A stretch of DNA of 64,000 nucleotides. Source: Erodium maritimum. Its lineage: Eukaryota; Streptophyta; Magnoliopsida; Geraniales; Geraniaceae. Position 1 is the first letter of the stretch; each line of letters begins with the position of its first letter. The position numbers were made by a program, and so were the translations under genes. The stretch covers positions 56,522,959-56,586,958 of the forward strand of contig OY997589.1 in the NCBI GenBank assembly GCA_963921825.1, written 5' to 3'. Below, piece after piece: positions 25,313 through 38,300 of the stretch. The notes under the pieces were generated by a model, which saw only the letters and a program-made list of their open reading frames with translations, made no database searches and was not told the origin of the DNA.

Positions 25313-28300
25313 ATCTCCCACTTGCCCTAGTTCCAATCTAAACTCCAATATGTACCCATCGACTTTACATGTCTAACATGTTCAGGCAGTGACACTGCCT
25401 TAGTCAAAGGGTTGGCTATGTTATCATCTGTTGCAATATAGGTTATCTTCACTTCACCTTATTTCAGTATTTCTCTGATGAGGTGGATACGCCGCAGTAC
25501 ATGTTTGGATTTGTTATGCGATCTGGGCTTTTAGCTTGCGCAATGGCCCTTGTGTTGTCGCAAAATGGATTCACCGGGCTGGATGGGTTTTTAATTACAC
25601 CCAGCCCTGCCATGAATTTCCAAATCCACATAGCCTCCTTAGCTGCCTCTGCAGCATCCATGTACTTGGCCTCTGTCGTAGATTCGGCAATGGTATCTTG
25701 CTTTACGCTCTCCCAGCTAAAGCTCTGCCATTCAGCGTAAACACATATCCTGACTGACTTCTAAAGTCATCTGGATTTGTCTTGGAAAACTAGTGTCTAC
25801 TCATCCTTCGACGACTAGTTCAGCATCATCTTTTCCCCGGGTCAAAATGATGTCTACTGGTACAACATAAGGCTTACGAGACGTCCAGTCTCATACATGT
25901 CATGGCATATATGATCGATCCTGCCCCTAGGCTCATAGGATTCTCATCATCCTTTTCAGCTCATCAGCTGTCTTAGGACACCGAGTCTTGCTGAGATAAA
26001 TGCCATGACTAGTGGGTAAGAGTACTTTCTTTGAATCGAGCATTAAGAACCTACTCAATGCCTTGTTCACATAGGTTCCCTGACTTAAATCCAAGACCCT
26101 CTTGGTGCGATCTCTACATATCTTAATTCCTAAGATATAAGAAGCATCGCCTAAGTCATTTATTGAAAAACACTTCCTCAACCAAGCTTAAGTCTCGTGC
26201 AAGGTTGGGATGTCGTTTTCAATGAGAATCAGAAAGGTAATCTTGCTCCCACTAGCCTTCTTATAAACGCAAGATTCATCCTCGTTCTTGATTAAGCCAA
26301 ATCCAATTACAGCTTCATCAAAACGAAGGATCCAACTCCGAGAAGTTCGTTTCAATCCATAAATGGATTTCAACAACTTATAAATCTTTCCTTTATTCTT
26401 CGGATCGTCAAAACCTTTGGGCCGAGACATACAAACGTACTCAGTCAAATTTCCATTTAGGAAACGCGGTTTTGACATCCACTTTCCATATCTCGTAATT
26501 ATGATACGCAGTTATGTCAAGAAGAATTTGGATCGATTTTGACCATAGCCACTAAGGAGAAGGTTTCCTCATAGTCAATCCATGCCTATAACCTTTCGCC
26601 ACCAGTTGAGCTTTGTAGGTCAGAGGTTTGCCGTCCATGTCCATCTTCACCTTGAAGATCCATTTGCATCCGATGGTCCTCACACCATTGATGGGATCAA
26701 CCGGTTCCCAGACTCGGTTGTCCGACATGGATTGCATTTCCTCCCTCATGGCTCCCAGCCATAACTCGGAGTCGGGCCCATCCACGACTTCTTGAAAGGT
26801 GGCTGGATCATCGTGATCCACCATGTCTTCATTGTCACCTCCGGATACCATATCTTGGAGGTGGAAGATTGATCCTTTCAAATCGCCTTGGACCTTCCGG
26901 AATTGTAACAGTAATTGGTTCTTACTCTACGACAATCTCTGGCTCCTTTCTACTGGGTTATCAATTGGTTTAGACAGATCTGTACCATCCTGAATTTCTT
27001 CGAGATGCACAGTCCTCCCAATGACGTATTTGGAAACAAAACTCCTTTTCCATAAAGACCCCACCCCAAGCGACGAACACCATGTTCTCACTGGGATTGT
27101 AGAAGTAGTATCCCCTTGTTGCTTTGGGATACCACACGAAGGTGCATATCTCAGATCTTGGTTCGAGCTTAGTCAAAACCAAATGTTTCACATAAGCCTC
27201 GCAACCACAAATTTTTAGGAAGGACAAAGCGGGCATCATCCCATATCATTTTAAAATGGTGTCCCTTCCACACCCTTCGTCGAACCCCGATTCACTATGA
27301 ATGCGGTCGTCTCTAGAGCATAATCCCATAAAGAGATTGGGAGATCAGTCCAACTAATAATGGAACGGACCATTGTCTAACAATGTCCGATTTCTCCGTT
27401 TGGCTACACCTTTCATCTACAGTGTCCCAGGAGGAGTCCATTCCAAAAGGATCTCATTCTCTTTTAGATGATCTAATAACTCTGTGGTCAAGTATTTTCC
27501 ACCTCGATCCAATCGAAGTGCCTTAATACCTTTGTCGAGCTGGTTTTCTACTTTAGTCTTAAACTCTTTGAATTTATCAAAAGCTTCAGACTTATGTCTC
27601 AGCGAATAGACATAACCATATTTACTGTAATCATCAGTAAATGTGATAAAGTAGCTAAAACCTCTCCTGGCAAGTGAACTTATTGGTCTACACACATTCG
27701 AGTGTATCAGCCCCTATAATTCACCCGCCCTTTCATCGCGATCGATAAAAGGGCACTTTAGTCATTTTGCCCATCAAACAAACCTTGCACCTATCGATCG
27801 AATGGAATTCGAATGAACCTGAAAGTCCGCACTTCTGAAGTGCTAATAGGTGCTTCTTGTTTATGCGACCTAAATGACAGTGCCTTAACAGAGTTAGGTT
27901 TAAATCGTTGGATTTAGACCTATTGGTATTAACGGAATATATAGAACTTGAGGCATTGTTACCCATATCTAATATGTACAATCCTCCAACTAAGTCAGTA
28001 CTTGTATAAAACATATCATTGCATAGAACATTGAAAACTCCATTTCCAATATTAACATTATATCCTTCCTTGTCAAACACGGATACAGATATAATATTCC
28101 TACTAAAAGTAGGTATGCAATATACATTATACAATACTAAGACAAGGCCACTTGGCAAAGCAAGACTATCCTACAACAGTTGCCACAACTCTGAAGTCCA
28201 CTTCGTGCTTTCCAAACCTCTCCTACTTTCAGCCACCATATATAAGTGCATGTGTGAGATTCAGTCCTGGTATCTAATACCCATGAATCTTTGGAAGTAG

Positions 28301-30386
28301 AGAGATGTAGCTCTATAGAGTTAATACCGGATGAAGGCACGGTCCCACCGCCCTTCCTTAGATCATCCAGGTTTCCTAATGAAGGCGCAGTCCTACTGCC
28401 CTTCTTCAGATCATCCACGCTATTTGATGAAGGCGCAGTCCCACTGCCCTTCTTCAGATCAGCCATGAACTTCCTGTAATCCCGGTTCCAATGACCAGGC
28501 TATTGGCAATAGAAGCAGACATTCTCAGCTGTCTCATCTTTCCTGCCAAGTGCGCATGGGCCCCGCCCTTGCCACTTCCAATTCCCTTGTTGACCATCAG
28601 AATATCCTTGGATCCCAGATCCCTGATATATTCATTTCAGCAATTAATGACACTTCATGTAACTCTGATATGGTCTTAGAGACAGCCTTGTCAAGGACAT
28701 ATTCTTTGCGTTCAGACTTCAGGACTATCCTCAAAATTCTGTACCAGTCCAAATAGTTTGTCCCATTTAGCTTGACCCTGTCAAGAATGGTTTTTAATGA
28801 CAAACTATTAATGTTCGCTGAATTTGCCATTTGATCTACAACAGATAAAATTTAATCAGTAAACTGAATAAATTTTATGAAGATCAAGCTTAAACACCAA
28901 CAATCGATTCTAAACCTTTAGAATCTGAAACCAAGATCCTTGATTCACTCGATTAAGCTGAACTAATGCTCACCACTTAATCGAGCTATGTAGGTAGGAC
29001 TCCATCCAATCACATCCAATGTGACTCTTGGCTAGGGTATGTACTTATGTACACGACTTACCCTATCTGTTACCCTAGCTCAACCTCAGGCTGAGAATCG
29101 TAGTCGGGTCCACCAATTTTCAACTATGGCTCGTCACTATGTAGGTGCTCCGCTAATGCGCACGACACCCACATATGTCGTCCAAACCTACTACCCCGCT
29201 TCCCCATGGATGCTCCGCTAATGCGCACGACACCCATAGGACGGGGAGGTAGTAAGGTGTTGATGATTGGGAGGTACCGGACATGACCCGCTTTTACTTG
29301 TCCAGTTGTGTTCAAAACTTTGGCACATCCTAGATGCGATGAGCACATCAACTACATTCCAAATGCAATGATGCCTCAAATTACATCCAATGTAATTCTT
29401 CCTTTAAACCCGTCAACTACATCCAATGCAATGACGGTTCTAAGGGTTCACACACAAGGATTAAAATTCCAATTTTATCTTTGCATGTGAGGTGATATGC
29501 TCGGTAAATAAAGTTAAGCATGCAATTCTAAAACACATAGAATTAATCATGCATTAACTAAACCAAGCATAAAGCGATAAATGTGCACATAATATCCCCC
29601 TAAACTAACTCCCACTAGCTTCTTGAGCTCCACCGACTCCAAGCCGATGCCAACACCCGAAAAGCCACCAAATGACCTTTTCGCCCTTTCTTCGTCTTGA
29701 GTAAAAAATTACAATTTAATACACGACTCGCAGGTCGGGAATAAATAAATATTACAAACAAGTGGTTCGACGACCACACCTTGAAAGAATAATTACACGC
29801 TAACTCTAACGGCTCGCAGGCCGTGAAAAGCGATAAATAATTAAATCGAGCTCGGGGCTATTATGTACACCATGCCAACATCACATCACACATCGTGTTA
29901 TCAAACAAGCATGTTATCAAACATCATGTGATTTTCCGGTTTTAATTAATAGCCAAGTTTCGAAAATTTTTGATGCTCGGTTTATCGAAACCGTTCAAAA
30001 ATGAAACTTTTGAACATTTGATCTTCGAGTTCGTCATGACGGTTCCAAACTCGTCATAACTAACAAAACGGTTTAGCCTTGGCATATCAACCATCCAATG
30101 GTCATGCTTGGCCTAGCTCCGTCCAACGGAGCCCCGTTCGGTCCCGGTTTCGGCTCCCCGAGAGTCCCGCTCCCGAGACCCGAAAAATCAAAAAAATTTC
30201 AAAATTTCCAGATTTGAAATAATTTTCAAAAATTCATTTTACATGCATTAAATCCATGAACAAGAATTTAAAACATGTCATCAAACAATTTAGCAAAACA
30301 ACATGCCAAAAACGAAACTTTCAAGCAAAACCGAAACTTTGAACACCGTCTTGTGAATCCCGAAGGTAGCACGGCTCTGATACCAC
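25313..30386 (-). mobile_element. Internal region, array copy 4
   Basis: Collinear with copy 3 at offset 6768. Two private changes seen: T for C at 27213 and T for C at 27454; the second changes Gly to Glu in the integrase piece. Gag-pol relic at 25464-28830; primer binding site 30374-30385; polypurine tract 25313-25327. Confidence 0.93.
25464..28830 (-). pseudogene. copia gag-pol relic, array copy 4
   Basis: Same domain order and shared lesions as the other copies, plus the private Gly-to-Glu change in the integrase core piece (27417-27695). Gag from 28830, RT 26881-25933, RNase H to 25464. Confidence 0.92.
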
Positions 30387-32077
30387 TGTTGGGTCTCGAG
30401 GTAGGGTTGGAGATGAACCAACTCGCAGCGGAAAATCAATAAAAACCAAGAGACGATTAAAACCATGAAACAACTAACAAAGAATGGATTCACAAGAGAA
30501 AAATTCAGCACTATCTCTTACCAAAACAAGAACACCGGTTAACGAATGATTGGCTTGAGTCTCCAAGACGCCTACGTATCCACATGGGAATCAAAGCCAC
30601 GTAGTTCTTCTCTTTGAGGACTCAAGAACACAAAAATGGAGGAGGAAACTAGCCAAACCCGAAATGGCCATGGAAGAGGGAGAGAAAATGTGTTTCCTAT
30701 TCTTGTCTTGTCTTTGTTATGTTGAAAAAAGATGACTTAAACATAAAAAAAAAACCCATACTTGTCCAACTAAAGGCATGGGACAAGTATGGTGTCAAGT
30801 AAGGTGTAAATAGGACAAAGTATGGCAAGACAAGATTGGGTTAGGTGGTGAATCACCAACACCTTAATCCTTGTCTTGCTTACTTAGTACTAATTAATCA
30901 AGACTTGATTAATTAGTTCCATGGGCCTTGGTTGCATGGGCCTTTCATGTGCCTCTTGGAACATGGCCCGTGGCCATTTCCAACGAGGTCCCGTGATTCG
31001 CTCATCGCCTCCATGCCTTCCATACCGGAAATGTCCAACATTATCCGACGCGATCAATCCCAAGACTCCAAGCCTTGTCTCGATCCGTAAAGTCCTATTC
31101 ACTTACGGGCACATGACCCAAAACCCAGTTTTGGTCATGTCCCGAGACAACTCCCTTTTGGCCATTCTCCATAAATGTGTCAATGAGTTTCATCCTCCGG
31201 TGTGACCCTTAGGTTTATGCATGTCAATAGATCAACGTAAAATCCCATTTTACTTGATCCTATTTAAGTGGCAACTAACGAGACTTTAGTATTGCCTGAC
31301 ACTACATAACGAATCGACCCTGTCGATTCTAACCTTTCCGTCGTCCCTGTCATTATCCTTTTATCTCCGATATCCTGATTGAGATAAGGCATAGAGCCGT
31401 CATCCTTATTATTCTCAATCATCGTTCCTTGATATGTGAGATGACTGAAGATATGATACCCAGTATCATGTGCATGGCCATGCTATTCTTTCAGTCACTC
31501 TCGATCAAGCGGCCGAGAACCGATATCTTTCCCATACCTCAGTATGAGGGATAAATCCCTTAGCCGTCTTTCGTGTCACTCATGTAGCCCGTCCCCAAGC
31601 CAATCCTGGCTGTTATGGAAGCCCTGTTACGGACAACGTTAGGCTCAGGTCAAACTCAGTTGTTGACTACATAGCGATCACAAAGACTCCTTGGTCTAAG
31701 GATACATGACAAGCTACGACAATGAATATGTTCATGACCTGATCTATGGCACATATTCATGTCGGGTCGTCCAATATCATGTCCCACATGATATCTATGA
31801 TCAGACTCCGGAATCTCATTCCAATGACTAACAGAACGTAAGCCATAAAGAGCCATCTTTCATACTAGTCGCTTCTAGTGAAGCTTTGTTAACTAGGGAC
31901 CCATCGAGTATGATCTATCTCGATCTATGGTTCTATTCGCATGGTGGGCATAGATCAGAGCACACATCGATATATTACTCCAACACATAAGTAATATAAA
32001 GCCGCTTTAATTTTATTGCTAACGATGATATATACATTTGGACATTTAGGATTGAACTACGGGCACTAAGACTAACA
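30387..32077 (-). repeat. LTR E (1691 bp, complete; right end of the array)
   Basis: Ends ...GACTAACA at 32077, followed by TTAAT of the flank. It has the shortest poly-A run (10 A) and private changes at 31611 (T for C) and 31876 (T for G). As the outermost 5' LTR it would drive transcription of the array on the minus strand. Confidence 0.93.
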
Positions 32078-32091
32078 TTAATCTCGTCCAG

Positions 32092-34452
32092 TCAAGCATC
32101 CTCTTCCCCTTCCAAATCTACAAAATAGTCCCCCAAATCAGCTTCTGGAATCACCCTCTGATTTATCTTTGCCTCTAAATTGTCGAATTGATCTATAACC
32201 AGATCATCTGCTACAAAAGCTTTCAGTCCAATTGATTTGCAATATTCATAAGGGCTTTTGGCTTCCTCAGTGCAAACAAGGGGATGTTTTTTTGCCAACT
32301 GATCTTGTATATGAGAGATGAAAGAGGAGAGTTTCTTTTCCTCTCTTAGATCTTGTATCATAGACATAGGAGACTTAGGGTTTTTTTAGACCTTCTTTTT
32401 GTAGGAGTTTTTTTGAGTTGTGAGTGAATTTTTCCTGAATTGGACCACCTAGCTCTAGATAAAATGAAGTTTGTATTTTTATTTCCCTCTAACAAAACAT
32501 ATTTTTCCTGGTTTAGAGATTCAAGAGGACCCTCTAAAATACTGTTTATCTCAACTTTAGCATCTCATTAATACTCCCTTCACTACTGTGTAAAACTGGT
32601 TCTACAACTTCAAGGGGCATGCTTATTGAAGGAGGAATTGAGGCAGATTGGGAGGAAGTGATCAGTAAAAGAGAATGAAGAGAGATTGTTTTGTTAACTG
32701 ACTCTAAGAAGGGGGTATCAAGTGTATCCTTCACTACAACATTTAAGACCAAATCTTCAGCTTCCTCAAGTCTGTGAGAGTTTTCAGAACATTCTTGATG
32801 ATATATTTATCTCCGCTACATCAGAGAAAGGAAGTTCCTTGTCCATATCTAAAACAATAAATTGTTGAACATATTGTTCTACAATAACTTCCTGGACATC
32901 TACATTAGCAATAACTCTATTGCCATCCAAAGTAGGGTTATAAGACAATACAATCTTAGGGGAAGGAGTTCTAACCTCTTCTGAACCAGATTCCTTCAAT
33001 GTCCGAGTAGGAGTTGAAAAATGACTTGAGGAAGAAAAATTCTCACTTGTATTTGAAGAGGATGAATTTGACAGAGCTGAAAGATCCCAACGAGAGAGAA
33101 GATTGGTATCTGTAGAAGATACCAAGGCTTCAAAACATTCATCTCGTAGAAGAAATTTTTTCACCTTATTCATTGGTTTGACTAAGGGAGTATAGGCCAT
33201 ATCTCTATTAGTTCCTAAGGGAGAGGAAGGGTGTGTATATATTAACTGGCCAATTTCTTTCACTACAACTGCCATTGTTTCTTCACACCAGCCATGAAAA
33301 GGGATCCCTTTAATTGTAACCCACTGGAAAATTCCTTTTCTCTTACACAACAACTGATGATGAGGGATTAATAAAACTAATTCTGAAGCCAATTCAAATT
33401 ATCCTTGATCAAAAGTCTATCCACCTGTTCATCAAGACAATGAAATAAAACACATCTACTATCAACATCTTGAACTTCTAACTCACAAACACCTTACATG
33501 GCTATCTCTATCATGATTGCTTGAGCATTGAGATCTCTAAAGGATATGACAAGATGGGATCTTTGAACAATTAAATATTGAGCAATAACCACTGATCCTC
33601 TTGGAGATGGAACTCTGGTCTATAAGTTTTATAAATGTTGTGGGGGTTCCAAATCTCTCCCTACCAATTGTGGTTGTTGAACTTCTTCTCTCCAAACTTT
33701 CTGAGGTTGTTGAAAAACTTTCTTATTCTTCTTCCAAACCTTGACAACCAATACTCTATGTCCACATTGATGCCACCTGTAGTTTTCAATGGCTGCCAAT
33801 AAACTCTGTTCTTCTTTGAAACTAATAAAGACAAACCATCTCCCTCTGAGATTTGGTTTTGTTGGTGTCTGCACAGATAAGATCTTACATGCCTCCTTGA
33901 ATTGTTCTTCTATTCATAAACATGAAGAGTTTGGGGGAATATTACAAATAAACGCCCAATATTCAAGAGAACCTGTTTTTATATTAGACCAACCTTTGTC
34001 TCCTTCATGTTAAATGGGTGGTCCAAGTCTTCTTCTCATTTTCTTTCAAAATCAGAGCTTGAATCCTGTCCCCAACCTCGAAGGTGTTTCTTTGATGGTT
34101 GTGGTTGGATTTCTTCTTGGGGAACTGCTCTCAATTTCTTCCAATTGCCCTGCTTGTCTTTCCTGAAGTAATCACATGTGGAATCAAACTTTCCAAAAGT
34201 ATCTCTAATGCGTTCTCGTATCATTGAATCTATTTGCAAGGGAGAAGAGTCTCCAGCAATAGTGTTATATTCCGATAAACATGGAGCTTCAAAACCAGAT
34301 GGTGACCGTGTAGAGGGAGAGGAAGTCATTGGAAGGAGAACTTGAATCTGAAGAACTACTAAAGCTATAAAGAGAATTTTTTTGTAATCGTCCTTCAACA
34401 ATACACCTGCGATTCCTCTTCGCCACCACACCATGGACCAGACTTGGCTCAC
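32092..34452 (-). pseudogene. LINE ORF1-like (DUF4283-type) relic
   Basis: Four minus-strand open pieces (34452-34036, 33874-33629, 33392-32784 and 32752-32092) appear to derive from one reading unit. The second has RGRWFVFISFKEE...AI, like the RNA-recognition-type motif of plant LINE ORF1 (family: G-x-FGFVRF). The third has QWVTIKGIPFHGWCEE, like the DUF4283 block (family: VRIWGLPLHLW), followed by a Ser-rich linker. The last ends at 32092, 14 bp from the array end. No endonuclease or reverse transcriptase is present. It could instead be a decayed host DUF4283 gene. Confidence 0.5.
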
Positions 34453-35312
34453 GGAGATTGAAGATCACTGCGTGCGAACTAGGGCTACACTATTAGGGGC
34501 TAGCAAGTTCCTATAGGTGGTATTTTTTTTACAAGATACTGGTGGTTTGGATCTGATTCCGCTACCATGTTTGAAAACAAAACAATGTTAGACAACTCAA
34601 TTGTTATCTTCAAACTTTTAACAAAAACTGTCTGAACAAAGAATGGTTGACCAACTAAATTAAGCAAAGCACATATTAAAGTTATGTGATAAACATAGCT
34701 TGAGGATAAAAATGAGTTATTTTGAGAAACAATTGGGGAAGTAGTTGAGGCACCGGTTTTTTACTGTTGTACAAACGTCGTTAACAGTTGAGACGAGTTT
34801 AACGTTAGTGCTGTTGTGTCTCTCTGTTATATCCATCAACTTATTTTTTTTTTATATATATATTAATCCATGTAGCTCTCTACTGGTTTGGGTTGTTAAA
34901 TGTTTGTGTGAGCTGGATCCATTTTTTCAATACTGTCCCACCTTTTCAATTTAATATTCATTTTACTTATTTGTTTTCCTATTTCATTTCATTAAAAATA
35001 AAATAAATAATATTCAGCTTCCACACACAGACAAACAAGCCAGGTATTCAACTCTCCAATCTCACTAGAAAGCAAGAAAAGATATATAATAATTTTTATT
35101 TTATTTTCTCTCAGCTTCTCTTCCTCCTCCGTACTCTCTCTCTCGCTGTTCCTTTAGCTCTATTTTCTTCGTATCTGTTCTGGGTTTTGTGAATCTGGAA
35201 CTGGGTATCAATCAATTTTTCATTTTGTTGTTTGTGACAAGTTGAGCTATATGAAATTGACTCTTTTTGTGCTTCAAATTTTGCCGTTGTTACTTAACTT
35301 TTGGTTGAGAAG
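34453..35312 (+). promoter_or_regulatory. Promoter and 5' UTR region of the response regulator gene
   Basis: There is no gene on either strand. A TATA-like ATATATAA lies at about 35082-35089, followed by a CT-rich tract at about 35101-35155 (CTCTCTCTCTCG), common around plant transcription starts and 5' UTRs. Transcription start is inferred near 35110. 34453-34700 still resembles repeat debris. Confidence 0.45.
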
Positions 35313-38300
35313 ATGAATCTGGGCAACGGTAAAGGATCTCTGTCCACAGCGAGCTCTAGTGGTGCTTGGAAACCTGCAGATTCCACTACTGATAAGTTTC
35401 CTGCTGGTCTGCGGGTCTTGGTTGTTGATGATGATCCAACTTGTCTCCTCATCTTGGAGAAGATGCTCCGGAATTGCCTCTATCAAGGTGCTTTGATTTT
35501 CAAATCTATCTGCTTTTTATATGTTTTTTTCGATTTGAATTTTACTCTGGTTTCATGGGTTTTTGCTTAATCGATGTGGGTTTTGCTCAATTTATGGTTT
35601 TGGTGGGTGTGTTTATAGATTGTTCAACTTCTATTCCAGTAAATTGATCTTAGTTTCTGTACCGTTGGTGCATAGTAGGGATTTCCTGTGTTGAGATGCT
35701 AGTTTATTGTAGTTTTAGGATCAGAAATGGACCCGTTAAGATTTGGGTTCTTACTTGTGTTTTTATAGGTCAAATCTTGAATTATTGTGATTTTTGCATA
35801 GGTAAATTATTGTGAAATTTGTGTTATAATATGTTACTGCTTGGGCTTGTTGATTTGTATCTGAGATCAATTCGATCCAATTGTTTGGTACATGTTGAGA
35901 GATCAATTGAGTTTCTGATTAACTTCTATGAATAAGAGTACCCTCCTTTACTTGTGTTTTGTTATGAGCTTGGAGGTGTTTCTTCTTGTACTCTTGCTAA
36001 TCTTTCTATGGGTTGTTTTGATTTGCTTATAATATTTCAGTTACAAAATGCAACCGAGCAGAGTCTGCATTATCTCTCCTCCGAGAGAACAAAAATGGGT
36101 TTGATGTAGTTATAAGTGATGTTCATATGCCAGACATGGATGGATTCAAACTCCTCGAGCACATTGGGTTGGAAATGGACCTCCCTGTTATCAGTGAGTG
36201 CCCCCTTCATTTCACTTGACACCCAAAAAAGTATAATAGTTCATTTTAGATTGATTCCATTCTTGTTGTGCAGTGATGTCGGCGGATGACGGGAAGAATG
36301 TTGTGATGAAGGGTGTGACTCACGGTGCATGTGACTACTTGATTAAACCAGTCCGCATTGAGGCACTAAAGAATATATGGCAACATGTGGTTCGAAAGAA
36401 GAAGAACGATTGGAAGGATGTGGAGCAATCAGGAAGCGTGGAGGAAGGAGATCGGCAACAGAAGCTAACAGAGGATGCAGATTACTCTTCATCAGCAAAT
36501 GAAGGCAGTTGGAGGAACTCCAAGAGGAGGAAGGATGAGGACGACGAAGCAGATGATAGAGATGACACGTCCACCCTAAAAAAGCCGCGTGTAGTTTGGT
36601 CTGTTGAGCTCCATCAACAGTTTGTAGCCGCTGTTAATCAACTTGGCATCGACAGTATGGGTTTAAAACCCTTTTTTTTTTCTCTATTTATATTCATACA
36701 TCCTATGCTTACACATTTGATATCTGTAAATACAGAGGCTGTGCCAAAGAAAATTCTGGAGTTGATGAATGTTCCCGGCCTCACTCGAGAAAACGTTGCA
36801 AGCCACCTTCAGGTATGGCACATTGTCATATATATTTGAAAATTGTGTTTTCTTATGACTAAAACTCAAGACTTGGGTTTTGGTACAGAAATATCGGTTG
36901 TATCTTAGAAGGCTAAGCGGGGTATCTCAGCACCAGAATGGGGTGGGCAATTCTTTCCTCAGTCCCCAGGAGGCTGCATCTTTCGGATCTATGTCTTCGC
37001 TCAATGGGATTGACCTTCAAGTTCTTGGTCAACTCCCGGCTCAGAGTTTGGCTACCCTCCAAGCAGCTGGCTTTGGTAGAGCAACCACTAAACCCGGCAT
37101 GCCCATGCCTCTTGTTGATCAAAGGAATCTTTTCAGCTTTGAAAATCCGAAACTAAGATTTGGAGAGGGCCCACAGCAACACCTGAGCAATACAAGCAAG
37201 CAAATGAACTTGCTCCACGGAATCCCGACGAACATGGAGCCTAAACAGCTTGCCAATTTGCAACAATCGGCACAATCATTTGGCAATATGAATATGCAAG
37301 TCAATGCCCACGGAGGACAGGGTAGCTCATTGTTGATGCAGTCAAGATGTCCAATACTAAATGAAGCAACTGGAAATCACGTTCCTCGCCTTCCATCATC
37401 TATGCTATCTAACAGCAGTGGGGCTTTAACGAGAAATGGAGTTGGAGAGAATAGCAGAGGAGCAGGGTACAGTTCCGTTTCACAAACTTCTTCGATCTTG
37501 AACTATCCTATTACTCAGACCCAAGAATTACCGGGAAGCAGTATGCCTCTAGGAAGTGCTCGGGGTATATCCAAGGGGCCGTTTCAAGAAGAGGTTCATT
37601 CAGATATGAAAGGATCTGCAGGGTTTGTACCAAGTTATGATATTTTCAGTAACTTGCAGCAACACAAGTCAAATGATTGGGGGTTGCATAATGCAGGGTT
37701 GACTTTTGACTCAAACTCCTTACAAGGTAACCTTGATGTTGTCTCATCGTCAGGCTTAATTCAACAAGGATTTTCATCCACCCAAGGAAGTGGACAATCA
37801 ACCATAGGCAGGGCCATGTTCTCGGCAGGGGAAGCAACCAGTATTATCCGAAATGCCAACATTGGTCAACATCATAACAATCTCGTGGGGGACAACTCAG
37901 TACGGGTAAAGACTGAAAGATTCCCTGAAACAAGCTTTCAGACAACGGCTCTCCTCTATCATGATCAATTTGGTCAAGACGACCTCATGAGTGCACTTCT
38001 CAAACAAGTAAGTTTTTTTTTTGTCTATATATCCATCTAGGTGTAATTGTAATTATTATCAGTAAAAACCTCGATATAGTAAGGGTGGTGAGCCTTGGTG
38101 CAACTGTAAATGTTGTCACCCTCAGAGGTCGCATGTTCAAGTCTGGAAACAGCCTCGCTGAATAAAGCAGTGACAAGGCAAGGCTTTTGAGTTTTAAAAC
38201 AGCATCCCCATACAGACCCCCGCAAAGGTGGGAGTGGGCAACCCCCTTTTTTCTCTAAAGAACTCCATATAATGATGTTGATTAAACCCAACTGGTTGAT

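Larger units (their letters stand above)
4536..32077 (-). mobile_element. Tandem array of a defective Ty1/copia LTR retrotransposon (LTR-int x4 + LTR)
   Basis: Five LTRs alternate with four internal regions, all on the minus strand, with no foreign sequence between units. Period is 6769, 6768, 6768 and 6765 bp, the differences coming from one poly-A run in the LTR. LTRs: 4536-5007 (truncated), 10082-11776, 16851-18544, 23619-25312 and 30387-32077. Internals: 5008-10081, 11777-16850, 18545-23618 and 25313-30386, each 5074 bp. LTR ends are TGTT...AACA. Each internal region has a tRNA-Met-type primer binding site next to one LTR and a polypurine tract next to the other, so neighbouring elements share LTRs. 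I found only about ten substitutions over the whole array. Domain order (gag, protease, integrase, RT, RNase H) defines copia. Confidence 0.95.

Noticed and set aside
4536-32077. Gene family cluster or satellite DNA as an explanation of the 6.77-kb repeat
   Set aside because: Each unit has LTR ends, primer binding site, polypurine tract and copia domains in order, so it is a retrotransposon array.
36913-37837. Antisense open stretches within exon 5 of the response regulator gene
   Set aside because: Shadows of the long Gln/Ser-rich coding exon; no independent signal.
38083-38252. Functional tRNA gene
   Set aside because: It has only A/B-box-like promoter motifs and no cloverleaf with acceptor stem; the body and T-run tail are SINE features.
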